A DNA stretch of 42,728 nucleotides, from the NCBI GenBank assembly GCA_045644665.1, contig JAZRHH010000038.1:1-42728 (forward strand), written 5' to 3'. Source of the DNA: RGIG9115 sp045644665 (lineage in GTDB: Bacteria > Bacillota > Clostridia > UBA1381). The translations under genes and the position numbers were made by a program. Under the pieces are notes generated by a model. It did not search any database. It was not told where the DNA came from and saw nothing but the letters and a program-made list of their open reading frames with translations. Position 1 is the stretch's first letter; each line of letters opens with the position of its first letter. Positions 28,519 to 36,971 of this stretch are shown in pieces.

Positions 28519-30618
28519 TTACCTCTCCACAACAAGCACTTTTGCCTTTGCGGGCAATGCTGAAGCATAAGATGCTACAACATCGGAAATTGTTAATGTT
28601 ACATTTTGGTCAGGAGTTATTTCGCATACTGTGATATATGAATCGCCTTCGAAATTGCCTCCCGTAAATGCACCAATCAGGTAATTTCCATCTGCTTGCT
28701 GTAATTTTTCTATTATATACTTTTCGGAAGTTATATTGGCTACATCTGCACCCATTTTCATACTAAAGGCTGAAATGCTTCCGGCACTGCTCAAAATCTT
28801 AACCTGATATGTTTTGCCGGAGGTCAGGGTTTGAGTAACCTCAAATGCACCAATATCTTCTGCCGTCTTTTCTGTGCCGACAAGTATAGGTTCGGAATAT
28901 GATACCGCTCCTACATTTTCAGCATTTTTTGTATATACCTTTGCTCTTATCCACATTGGCTTTGCAGGTGCAATGCTTATTGAATTTGCGCCTGTTGCTA
29001 CATAAGAGTATATTCCATTCTCTGTTTCTGCCGCCTGCCATGTGCAAACAACTGTATAATCATTACTTTCTTCTATAGTATATTGTGCTGTAACTTTATC
29101 TGCAGTTGCATTGTTTACAGGTGCCACAATACTGTTTAAAGAGATAAGATTTTCTGTTTTTGAAATATTTACTGACAGGTCAAGATTTCTTGAAAGGGTA
29201 ATGTCATTTATAATAGGAAGATTCTCAATCTTTACCCACTCTGAATATACCTTTTCTCCCTCTACAACCTTTCTTTCATCTGCGGAGTTTGTTCTCTTCT
29301 TTGGCACTACGCCAACGCGGACATATTTTCCGCAGTCTTCGTTTGAAAGTTTGTAGTATCTTGAAGTGCCTTTGGTTTCTACTATAGTTTTATCTGCAGA
29401 AACTTCCCACACATAATCTGTTCCGCTACAAATGTCATGGTTCGAATCGTTGAATGAGTACTTTGCATCAAGGATTGTACCGGGCTTTACTCCGCCCTCA
29501 CATACTATTCTGACATCTGATGCAACAGGCTTTGAGATGTCTCTTATTACAAATTCTAATGGTGTAGACACATATGAGGCACCTGCCATAGATCCCGTCA
29601 TTGGACTTACTTTCATTCTTACATAGTAGCCTACATCACTTTTGGATGGAACATAGTCCTTTTCTTCTGCGCCAAGAATAGTAGACCACACTTCTTTGTC
29701 ACGGCTCCTTTGCCATTGAATCATTGTTCCGTCCTCTGTGTTTCCGTCAAGGGATATAAAGTTGTAGGAACCTGTGATTTTTTCGCCCACAATACCTCTG
29801 CCCGATACAAACACACCGTCTGCTGAAGGCGGAATATCTGCCTCTGTGAGAGTGTACATTTCTGCTTGGGTGTATATTTGATCTAAGACATCAGCAGAGT
29901 TGTTGCTTCTTATTAAAGACATTACTGCGTCGCCTGTGTTTTGTATATCCATATTGACTTTTTCGAAAAAGTCTTTTGAAAGGAAGAATGCAGGTCTTAT
30001 ACCAAGTGCCCTACCCCATTTACCGTCAACCGTAACACCGTGATTTGGTGAGGATGTACCAGCAACAAGAATTGAGCCTGTACGCTCTCTTACAGTTCTG
30101 AGTGCCCAGAAGCCTGAGCTTGTATCATCTGCGTAGCCAAACTTTGCATTGTACTTTGACCACTCTGTTTGTGAAAGAAGTACTACCTTACAGGTTACAT
30201 CATATGCTTTGCTGAATTCTACTTCAGCGCCGCCGCCCTCTGTTGTATATACTTTTTCTACAAGATTATCAAGTATTGCCTGCGGAAGATATCCATCTGT
30301 AAGAAAGTCGTTATTTAGCCAATGGGCTATACTTTTTTCGTTCTTCGGATCGTAAGGAACGGGAGTTCCGTCCTTTGAAAATGGTTTTGATGCGTAATTC
30401 TTAAGGGAAAGAACAAAGAATCCTTCCTCTGTTTCGTCAAGCAAAATAAACTTATCTGAAGTTCCTTTTACCTGGAATATATTGCTTTTTGGTGCTTTTT
30501 GCTGGGTTGTTGAGGGTCTTACGCTAACTCTCTCTATAGCCAGTGCACTGCTACAGGCAGAAATGATATGCGCTGCAACAAGTGCTGTAATAAAAATACT
30601 TTTAATTAATTTTCTCAT
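28519..30618 (-). CDS. Exported protein with DUF6273-like and Ig-like domains
   Basis: A 699-residue protein with a signal peptide (residues 1-27, ending SALAIE). Residues about 45-240 match the DUF6273-like module of the neighbouring S-layer protein: F-x-V, FILLDE, SIAHWLN, YLPQAILDNL, GIRPAFFLSKDFFEK. Ig-like domains follow at about 265-360 and 365-460 (IQWQRSRDKEVW, YYVRMKV; YVWEVSAD, YVRVGVVPKK). The C-terminal 100 residues are a further beta domain. It lacks SLH repeats, a sortase signal and a dockerin, so how it is held is unknown. It starts four bases inside the previous gene (ATGA overlap). Function unknown; a surface carbohydrate-binding role is inferred from the locus. Confidence 0.78.
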   Translation of the reverse strand: MRKLIKSIFITALVAAHIISACSSALAIERVSVRPSTTQQKAPKSNIFQVKGTSDKFILLDETEEGFFVLSLKNYASKPFSKDGTPVPYDPKNEKSIAHWLNNDFLTDGYLPQAILDNLVEKVYTTEGGGAEVEFSKAYDVTCKVVLLSQTEWSKYNAKFGYADDTSSGFWALRTVRERTGSILVAGTSSPNHGVTVDGKWGRALGIRPAFFLSKDFFEKVNMDIQNTGDAVMSLIRSNNSADVLDQIYTQAEMYTLTEADIPPSADGVFVSGRGIVGEKITGSYNFISLDGNTEDGTMIQWQRSRDKEVWSTILGAEEKDYVPSKSDVGYYVRMKVSPMTGSMAGASYVSTPLEFVIRDISKPVASDVRIVCEGGVKPGTILDAKYSFNDSNHDICSGTDYVWEVSADKTIVETKGTSRYYKLSNEDCGKYVRVGVVPKKRTNSADERKVVEGEKVYSEWVKIENLPIINDITLSRNLDLSVNISKTENLISLNSIVAPVNNATADKVTAQYTIEESNDYTVVCTWQAAETENGIYSYVATGANSISIAPAKPMWIRAKVYTKNAENVGAVSYSEPILVGTEKTAEDIGAFEVTQTLTSGKTYQVKILSSAGSISAFSMKMGADVANITSEKYIIEKLQQADGNYLIGAFTGGNFEGDSYITVCEITPDQNVTLTISDVVASYASALPAKAKVLVVER

Positions 30619-32984
30619 TTTAGCGCACCACCGTTTCTACCATAGATTTTAAGAAGAATGTCAAGGTCTGCAGAGTTTAACTTTCCGTTATAGTCAAGGT
30701 CCGCAGAAACAACATATTCATCTGCTGTTATATTACTTACCATATATGAAATGTCTGCAAGGTTAACTTTTCCGTCACAGTTTATATCTGATTCGAGGAA
30801 AGGACCTGCTGTTACATTCCATGTTTCTCCGTAAGGTATAGCGCCAAGGTCAACGGTGCTTTCGTTTGTATGATCAAGCTGAACACCTGCATTTCTTGCC
30901 GCGCTGTCAGCTGTCAACTCAAAGTTACCGTTTTTCCAGTCTTTGAAACCAACCTTATCCAAACTTTCTTTATAAATTCCGTTGTCGTCTATAGGCTCGT
31001 TTACATATGATGTTCTTGGAGCATATGAAACAGAAATATCACCAATCGCCTTTGAGGCTTCAATATCTAGTCCTGAAACAAGCATATTGTTTGTGAAGTC
31101 TACGCCTCTTCCCATTGTGTATGCCTGACCGGCTTTAAAGCCACCCTTGAAGGTTCCGTCTTCTGCACAAACGATTACGCTTATTATATTATTTTTAAAT
31201 TCAATATTACTGTCATTATCTATGCCGCCGCCAAGACTTCCGACATTTTCTTCAAAAGCAGAATTAGGGAAAATGAAAGTGTTATTCCACACTCTTATTC
31301 CGTCGTCTCCCGGTCTGACACCGTCAAGCGGGTTGCCGCTTGCATCTATAGGGAAGTTTTCTTTTAACATCCACCAAAGATCTCTATAGTCATCCTTATC
31401 TGCACCAAGCTTGAACAAGCCTGCGTACTGAGGTGATGACATTCTGTAGGTTTTGCCGTCCTGTGTTATATGATTTCTTGCAGCAGCAAACATCCAGCTT
31501 TCTTCCTGTGTATTGTATACCACATTATGATGGATATTTACATTTGTTCCGTATGGTACACCTGAAAGAGGTTGCCAGGAAAGGGGTGAAATCTGACTTG
31601 TAAATTCGTTATACGCAATTTCCATTCCCTGAACATTATCTTCCATTTCTATAGAGTTATCAAGGATTTTGTCAAATCTGTTTCCGTATATTTTAAGATT
31701 TCTTGCAGGGTTTTGCCTTAAGCCTTCCTTACCATCAACTTTTGCATATGTCCAGTAGCTGAAGTTACCGAATGATGAAAAGCCGTCAAGCAAGTCATCA
31801 AAGTGGTTATATCTTATTACCCAGTCTTCGCCTATGTAACAAGCAATTCCGCCGCCTTCGTAGTTACAGGTCATACCATTCTTTGCGTGCCAGAACCACA
31901 AAACCTTTGCAACTGTTACATTTGGTATTTTGCCGTTTGCATCTAATATAAGTTTGCCGTTTTCATCCAACTCCATTGCACGGGCAATTGGGTCGTCTTT
32001 ATACTTTTCAACCATTTTCATAGCATCGGTGTATATAGGATATGTTGTGTAGAAACAATACTCTATTGTAATGTTTTTTGACACAAATGTTGGGTCGGAG
32101 GTTGCAGCACAGCCGCCTCTTACGCCCTCTATACAACCAATAAACCAACAGTTACTTACTGTAAGGTCATTACATCTTGCCCACACAGCTGCAACTGCCG
32201 GCATTTTAAATGTAATACCTGCAATTACAACATTTGCAGAGCTTTCTGTTGTTACACCAAACAGGAAGCTTTGTTTTCCTAAAATACCTGTCTGGCCTTG
32301 TCCGCTGTACACCTGACCTTTCCAGTTACTGTAGTCAGAGGTTGCAGCTCTCGATATATCTATTGATACTTTATCCGAATTTGGATCGTCTGTTTCTATA
32401 CAGCCGTCATTTCCCAAACGGATATATAATTTCTTGTTTACTGAGTCATAGAAAAATCCGTGCTCATAACCCGGAGCATATCCCGGATTTCCTGTGTCTG
32501 TAGCATTGTACTTATAAGTTTTAAGACCTGTAAGTGAGCGATACTCTACTACCTGCACATCGTTTGCTGTCATTCTGTAGATAGGATAGTCAAAGGGAAT
32601 TGAGTAAAGCCCAAGGCTTTCGTCTTCCAATGTCCACTGCTTTTTGTGTTCTCTTATCTCCTTGTCTGCACCGGAGATTATAACGGAGTCTCTTTCAAAT
32701 TTTTCCGCTTTGAACACAATTGGAGCTTCCTTTGTCCCGTTGGTAGTAAGCTCAACATTTTCATAATATACACCCGGACGGATTATTACTGTGTCGCCGG
32801 GCTGTACAATGTCAGCAGCCTTTTGTATTGTTGCAAATGGAGCGTCTGGGCTTCCGCTTGCTTTGTCATTTCCGTTGTTAACATCTACATAATATTCATT
32901 TGCGTTTGCAATTACGTTTGCCATACACATGGCAGATGTAAGCAACACTAAACTAAAGAGATATTTTATTTTTTTATTTTTCAT
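30615..32984 (-). CDS. Secreted right-handed beta-helix protein with C-terminal type I dockerin
   Basis: A 789-residue protein with a signal peptide (ending NVIANANE near residue 29). Residues about 30-100 show YYVDVNNGNDKASGS...PFATIQKAAD and DTVIIRPGVY, the opening of a pectate-lyase-like beta-helix, and repeated turns run to about 640 (ITIEYC, VIRYNHF, LKIYGNRF, MEIAYNEF, VNIHHNV). Residues about 733-785 are a dockerin with two calcium loops, DINCDGKVNLAD and DLDYNGKLNSAD. Family and context make it the best candidate in this window for the extracellular lyase or hydrolase that cuts the pectin backbone, but no family-specific catalytic residues were recognised. AGGAG lies ahead of the ATG. 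Confidence 0.85.
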   Translation of the reverse strand: MKNKKIKYLFSLVLLTSAMCMANVIANANEYYVDVNNGNDKASGSPDAPFATIQKAADIVQPGDTVIIRPGVYYENVELTTNGTKEAPIVFKAEKFERDSVIISGADKEIREHKKQWTLEDESLGLYSIPFDYPIYRMTANDVQVVEYRSLTGLKTYKYNATDTGNPGYAPGYEHGFFYDSVNKKLYIRLGNDGCIETDDPNSDKVSIDISRAATSDYSNWKGQVYSGQGQTGILGKQSFLFGVTTESSANVVIAGITFKMPAVAAVWARCNDLTVSNCWFIGCIEGVRGGCAATSDPTFVSKNITIEYCFYTTYPIYTDAMKMVEKYKDDPIARAMELDENGKLILDANGKIPNVTVAKVLWFWHAKNGMTCNYEGGGIACYIGEDWVIRYNHFDDLLDGFSSFGNFSYWTYAKVDGKEGLRQNPARNLKIYGNRFDKILDNSIEMEDNVQGMEIAYNEFTSQISPLSWQPLSGVPYGTNVNIHHNVVYNTQEESWMFAAARNHITQDGKTYRMSSPQYAGLFKLGADKDDYRDLWWMLKENFPIDASGNPLDGVRPGDDGIRVWNNTFIFPNSAFEENVGSLGGGIDNDSNIEFKNNIISVIVCAEDGTFKGGFKAGQAYTMGRGVDFTNNMLVSGLDIEASKAIGDISVSYAPRTSYVNEPIDDNGIYKESLDKVGFKDWKNGNFELTADSAARNAGVQLDHTNESTVDLGAIPYGETWNVTAGPFLESDINCDGKVNLADISYMVSNITADEYVVSADLDYNGKLNSADLDILLKIYGRNGGALK

Positions 32985-32985
32985 A

Positions 32986-35088
32986 TCAGTTCAGCTCCTT
33001 TGTCAACTTTGATACCTCCACCCCGGCAAGAAGTACAATTCCGGTACCGTGAGTGTCATTTTTTATCCAAGGCAATTCGTACTTATAATAGTCTGCCCTG
33101 AACGAATATGCCGAGCCACAGCACACGCCGTATACATTTCCGTCCTCGTCAACTGCTTCCCTGCAAATTCCATCAAAGCCTTTTATTGCCGCTTCTTTGA
33201 AGCGTGAGTCTAATCTTCCTCTTAAATATCCTCGTGCAAAGCCATAAGTAAACATGGCAGTGCATGATGTTTCCAAATATGAGTCGTTATGTGTGAGAAC
33301 CTGATGCCACATTCCGTTTTCATCCTGCAGCTTTAGTATGCCCTCACAAAAATCTTTGTAGAAGTCCAAAACTTCCTTATAATATCTGTGTTCTTCCGGC
33401 AAGACCTCTAAAAGCTCTGTAAGAGCAACAATCGGCCAACCGTTTCCTCGTCCCCAGGGGACACAAGTTTTTTTGTTGTAAATTAGATTATATACATGGC
33501 TCATACATCCGAGCTCCTGCATATAAAGTTTTTCTTTAAAGCAGCGTATCTGATTTACTGCGTCTTCTAAATATTTTTCATCGTTTGTAAGTTTGTAGTA
33601 TCTGCAAAGGAAAGGAACACTCATATACAAATCATCTGCCCAGATGGTTTTGTAGTCTATTACGGAGTCTTCTCTTTCTCTGTAGAACATTTTGTTTTCA
33701 AGTCTTTCCTGACCATTTTCTATGTAGTCGGCAATTCTTTTTGCTATTTCCTCAAAAGACTCTTTGTCTTTTGCATATTTTATGGCTTCCAAAAGTGCAT
33801 TACCACACGAGCCACAATAGTCAAGCATTCCAAGACACGAGATTTGTCTGTTGATTGAAGGAATTCCATTCAAATTCATATCAAAATCCGCATAAGGTTG
33901 ATTATTTACAATCTTTTCAAGATGACCTATGACATAACTGCTTATATTTTCATCAGAGAGCGCATCGGCTGCAGCAAGCAGACCGTACAGAACAACACCA
34001 ATTGGGTATGTCCACTTTCCATATATATCATTCTCACGCAGTTTTCTGATATAGTTCTCCGAAACTCCTGCTCTCCAATACTCGTTTTTAACTGTTATTG
34101 GAGAATGTATATTTCTATAGTTTACTATAGAAGAATTTTTTTCTTCCAAAACACCAAGGTATAGCCATTCATTTTCAGATAGGATATACGGGTCTTTGGA
34201 AAACTTTGTTTGTACCCCTTCAAGTTCTGCCTCGCATATAAATTCAAATGGATTGTCTTTTTTGCATTCAAGCTCTACCACAATGGCATGTCTGCCGGCG
34301 GAAAGGTTTTGCTCTACAGTAAAATCTCCCGTTCCCGTGCCGGATTTTTCTGAATCTATGTACAAGATAGCATCTCCGGTGGTGTGAAAATGAAATACCG
34401 CTTTTGAATCCTTTGATGCTTCCAAAGAGGATGCAGCGTAGACATAGCCGTCTTTAGAAAACACATCCTTTTTTTCTTTTTCAGCCTTTATAAATTCTGC
34501 CGGCATTTCATCTTCAATATCCGGAAATTTGTGAGGGGTATCAAATATGTCTTTTTCAAATACTTTTGAATATGCAATTCCAAGGTATCCATCATACTCT
34601 TTAAATGGCATATACAAATACATCGGTTTCCAGGCAATACAAGCCTCGCCAAACTTTACACCAAAGCCAAGCATGGTCTTTTGTGCTTTTATAAAAACGG
34701 GATTCTTGCCTTTTTTTACCTTTATAAGAACTTTTTTCTTTTGTTTTTCATTTTCGTCGGCAACAAGAGTTTTTGCGATACATTCGCCATTTACCCATAC
34801 GCTGCCGCCGCTTGTGAGCTCTACGCCCACTGTAATTTCCATATCCTGAAGTGAATATATATATGTAGACGCATATGCATAGCTTTCAAAACTTGCATCC
34901 GGATAGAGTTTATTAAAATCTATATCAAACATTCCATCTGCATGTTGCAAAAATACATTTTTTAATGATGGCATTGCAAAAAACTCGCAAGGGGAGTTGT
35001 TTTGAATATACCTATATGAAATTTTTTCTATAATATCGTGGAGTGTATTTCCTGCGATACTTTTACTATCCTTTATATAATCTAACAT
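32986..35088 (-). CDS. GH105 unsaturated rhamnogalacturonyl hydrolase with an extra N-terminal domain
   Basis: About 700 residues without a signal peptide. The GH105 (alpha/alpha)6 barrel occupies about 340-700: WTYPIGVVLYGLL, TIWADDLYMSVPFL with the catalytic Asp near 480, GRGNGWPIVAL, and LETSCTAMFTYGFARG. It hydrates the double bond of the 4,5-unsaturated galacturonosyl end left by lyases, freeing the uronate for KduI. GH105 proteins are usually about 350-400 residues; the first 330 here are a beta-rich domain of unknown function with a WVNGECIAK segment. A TTG at 35100 is in frame, but the GGAG directly after it is the ribosome binding site for the ATG at 35088, which I take as the start. 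Confidence 0.9.
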   Translation of the reverse strand: MLDYIKDSKSIAGNTLHDIIEKISYRYIQNNSPCEFFAMPSLKNVFLQHADGMFDIDFNKLYPDASFESYAYASTYIYSLQDMEITVGVELTSGGSVWVNGECIAKTLVADENEKQKKKVLIKVKKGKNPVFIKAQKTMLGFGVKFGEACIAWKPMYLYMPFKEYDGYLGIAYSKVFEKDIFDTPHKFPDIEDEMPAEFIKAEKEKKDVFSKDGYVYAASSLEASKDSKAVFHFHTTGDAILYIDSEKSGTGTGDFTVEQNLSAGRHAIVVELECKKDNPFEFICEAELEGVQTKFSKDPYILSENEWLYLGVLEEKNSSIVNYRNIHSPITVKNEYWRAGVSENYIRKLRENDIYGKWTYPIGVVLYGLLAAADALSDENISSYVIGHLEKIVNNQPYADFDMNLNGIPSINRQISCLGMLDYCGSCGNALLEAIKYAKDKESFEEIAKRIADYIENGQERLENKMFYREREDSVIDYKTIWADDLYMSVPFLCRYYKLTNDEKYLEDAVNQIRCFKEKLYMQELGCMSHVYNLIYNKKTCVPWGRGNGWPIVALTELLEVLPEEHRYYKEVLDFYKDFCEGILKLQDENGMWHQVLTHNDSYLETSCTAMFTYGFARGYLRGRLDSRFKEAAIKGFDGICREAVDEDGNVYGVCCGSAYSFRADYYKYELPWIKNDTHGTGIVLLAGVEVSKLTKELN

Positions 35089-35118
35089 AGCAATCTCCAA
35101 ATCAGTGAAATCAATTTA

Positions 35119-36027
35119 TCAACCCTTTACACCGCCGGTTGTCATACCACCCATAATCTGCTTTGAGAAACAGAAGAATGTAATAAGTGGAGGTATGATT
35201 GAAAGCATCATAACAACCATGTACTTATCAACAGAAAGCTGGCTTTGCATATTAAAGAGCATAACCGCTACCGGTTGCATAGCTTCCTTCTTAAGCACAA
35301 GGTAAGGCCACATAAAGCTACCCCATGCAGCAACAGTTGTGAAGATAACAACAACCATAATGATTGGCTTACTGAGCGGAATAATAATCTTTGTGAAAAT
35401 TCCAAGCTCAGAACCGCCGTCTATTCTTGCAGCTTCAACAATCGCACCAGGGATTGTATCAAAGAAGTTCTTAAAGAGCATTATGTTAAATGCGCTGAAA
35501 CAACTCATCATCCAAAGTGGCAAAAAGCTTCCTGTAATGTTTATTCCAAGTACAGGGAAGTTTACAAACTGTGAATATAGTGGTATAAGGTTCATTGATG
35601 TAGGTAAGAGCATTGTTATAAATATAAGTCTGTACACAAATGCACTTCCCGCAGGCTTTAATTTTGAGAAAACATATCCTGCCATACCGTTGAAAATTAT
35701 AGTACAAGCAAGGTCACCCAAAATTAAGATAACTGAGTTTTTAAGGTATCTGAAAAAGTTTACATTCTGCCAAACCTGCAAAACCTTTTCCGGTTCAAAG
35801 CTTCTTGGGATAATTGTTGGCGGAATCTGTAAAAATTCCTTTGTGTTCTTAAACGCTGATAAGAAAATCCATAGTGTAGGTAATATTGTAAACATACACA
35901 TACATACAAGTATAGCAACTATAATGAAATAAATTAACTTATAAACGGGACGCTTTATGTCACTATCGCTGATCAATCTTGTAGAAATGCCTTCAGCGAC
36001 TTTTTTCTTTTTTGATAAATTCTTCAT
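35119..36027 (-). CDS. Carbohydrate ABC transporter permease, MalG/LplC type
   Basis: A 302-residue inner-membrane protein with six hydrophobic segments. The loop EAARIDGGSELGIFTKIIIPL near residue 200 is the EAA motif that contacts the ATPase. It pairs with the permease encoded upstream (36042-36953). It is the third gene of the importer, 14 bases after its partner, with a strong GGGAGGGG ribosome binding site. The transporter belongs to the CUT1 group, which brings in oligosaccharides. No ATP-binding subunit is encoded in the window. Confidence 0.93.
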   Translation of the reverse strand: MKNLSKKKKVAEGISTRLISDSDIKRPVYKLIYFIIVAILVCMCMFTILPTLWIFLSAFKNTKEFLQIPPTIIPRSFEPEKVLQVWQNVNFFRYLKNSVILILGDLACTIIFNGMAGYVFSKLKPAGSAFVYRLIFITMLLPTSMNLIPLYSQFVNFPVLGINITGSFLPLWMMSCFSAFNIMLFKNFFDTIPGAIVEAARIDGGSELGIFTKIIIPLSKPIIMVVVIFTTVAAWGSFMWPYLVLKKEAMQPVAVMLFNMQSQLSVDKYMVVMMLSIIPPLITFFCFSKQIMGGMTTGGVKG

Positions 36028-36041
36028 ATTGCACCCCTCCC

Positions 36042-36953
36042 TTATTGATTAATTTTCTTCTCTAGTCTTGTATAGAATATTGTCATAAATATCAAAATTA
36101 CGAAGGTAATAACACCAGTTGCCATACCTTTGTCAAATTTGAAATAATCAAATGCATACTTATAAGCAAGTAATGCCAATGACTCAGTTGCACCATTTGG
36201 TCCACCACCGGTCATTGTAAGCGGTTGTTCCATAACCTGGAACACACCGATGATTTGTCTTACGAAAAGCAAAAGTGCTATAGGATATACTTCCGGAAGT
36301 GTAATATATCTAAGCTTATGTCTGATTTTTGCACCGTCAATTGACGCAGCCTCATATAATTCCGGATTTACGCCCTGGAGGGCGGCAAAATACATAAGTA
36401 TTGTACCGCCCATACCACTCCAGGTCATTGTAACAACTATCCATACAATTGCCAGACGGGAATCCTGCAACCATACATATGGGTCCATACCAAAAGCACC
36501 CATTATGGTGTTCAAAAGTCCTGTTTCTCCGGCACCATACATATATGACCAAAGCATATACACAGCTATACCCGGAAGCACAACAGGTATGTACATTCCC
36601 ATTCTGAACAAGTACTGACCTTTTCTTACTTCATTAAGCAATATTGCTATTACAAGCGGAGGAAGGAATCCTATCAACAGAGAATAACCTGTGTATTTAA
36701 ATGTGTTTACAAGCACTGTAAGGAAGTTTGTGTCTGTTATAATTTCAATATAATTTTGAAGTCCTACAAACTGAAGTCTTACACTTCCTTGCATTTTGAA
36801 CAGTGAACTGTAAAAGCCCATTACTGTTGGTCTCCAAACGATTAAATATGCAAAGAGTACTGTAGGTAATAACATTAACCATCCAACTAAGTTCTTCTGA
36901 ACAAAATTACTTGCTTTTTTAGGTTGTGCAACAGTTTTTATATTTCTCTGCAC
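36042..36953 (-). CDS. Carbohydrate ABC transporter permease, UgpA/LplB type
   Basis: A 303-residue membrane protein of the CUT1 sugar importer family, with six predicted membrane segments and the EAA loop EAASIDGAKIRHKLRYITLP near residue 205. The N-terminus is cytosolic and basic. The start codon is GTG at 36953, fixed by AGGAGG seven bases upstream; no in-frame ATG fits as well. It lies 18 bases after the binding protein gene and forms the channel together with the LplC-type partner. Confidence 0.93.
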   Translation of the reverse strand: MQRNIKTVAQPKKASNFVQKNLVGWLMLLPTVLFAYLIVWRPTVMGFYSSLFKMQGSVRLQFVGLQNYIEIITDTNFLTVLVNTFKYTGYSLLIGFLPPLVIAILLNEVRKGQYLFRMGMYIPVVLPGIAVYMLWSYMYGAGETGLLNTIMGAFGMDPYVWLQDSRLAIVWIVVTMTWSGMGGTILMYFAALQGVNPELYEAASIDGAKIRHKLRYITLPEVYPIALLLFVRQIIGVFQVMEQPLTMTGGGPNGATESLALLAYKYAFDYFKFDKGMATGVITFVILIFMTIFYTRLEKKINQ

Positions 36954-36971
36954 GGTAATACCTCCTCTTGA

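Noticed and set aside
35339..35932. 197-codon rightward open frame inside the LplC-type permease
   Set aside because: Antisense of a permease gene; hydrophobic antisense frames are expected there.
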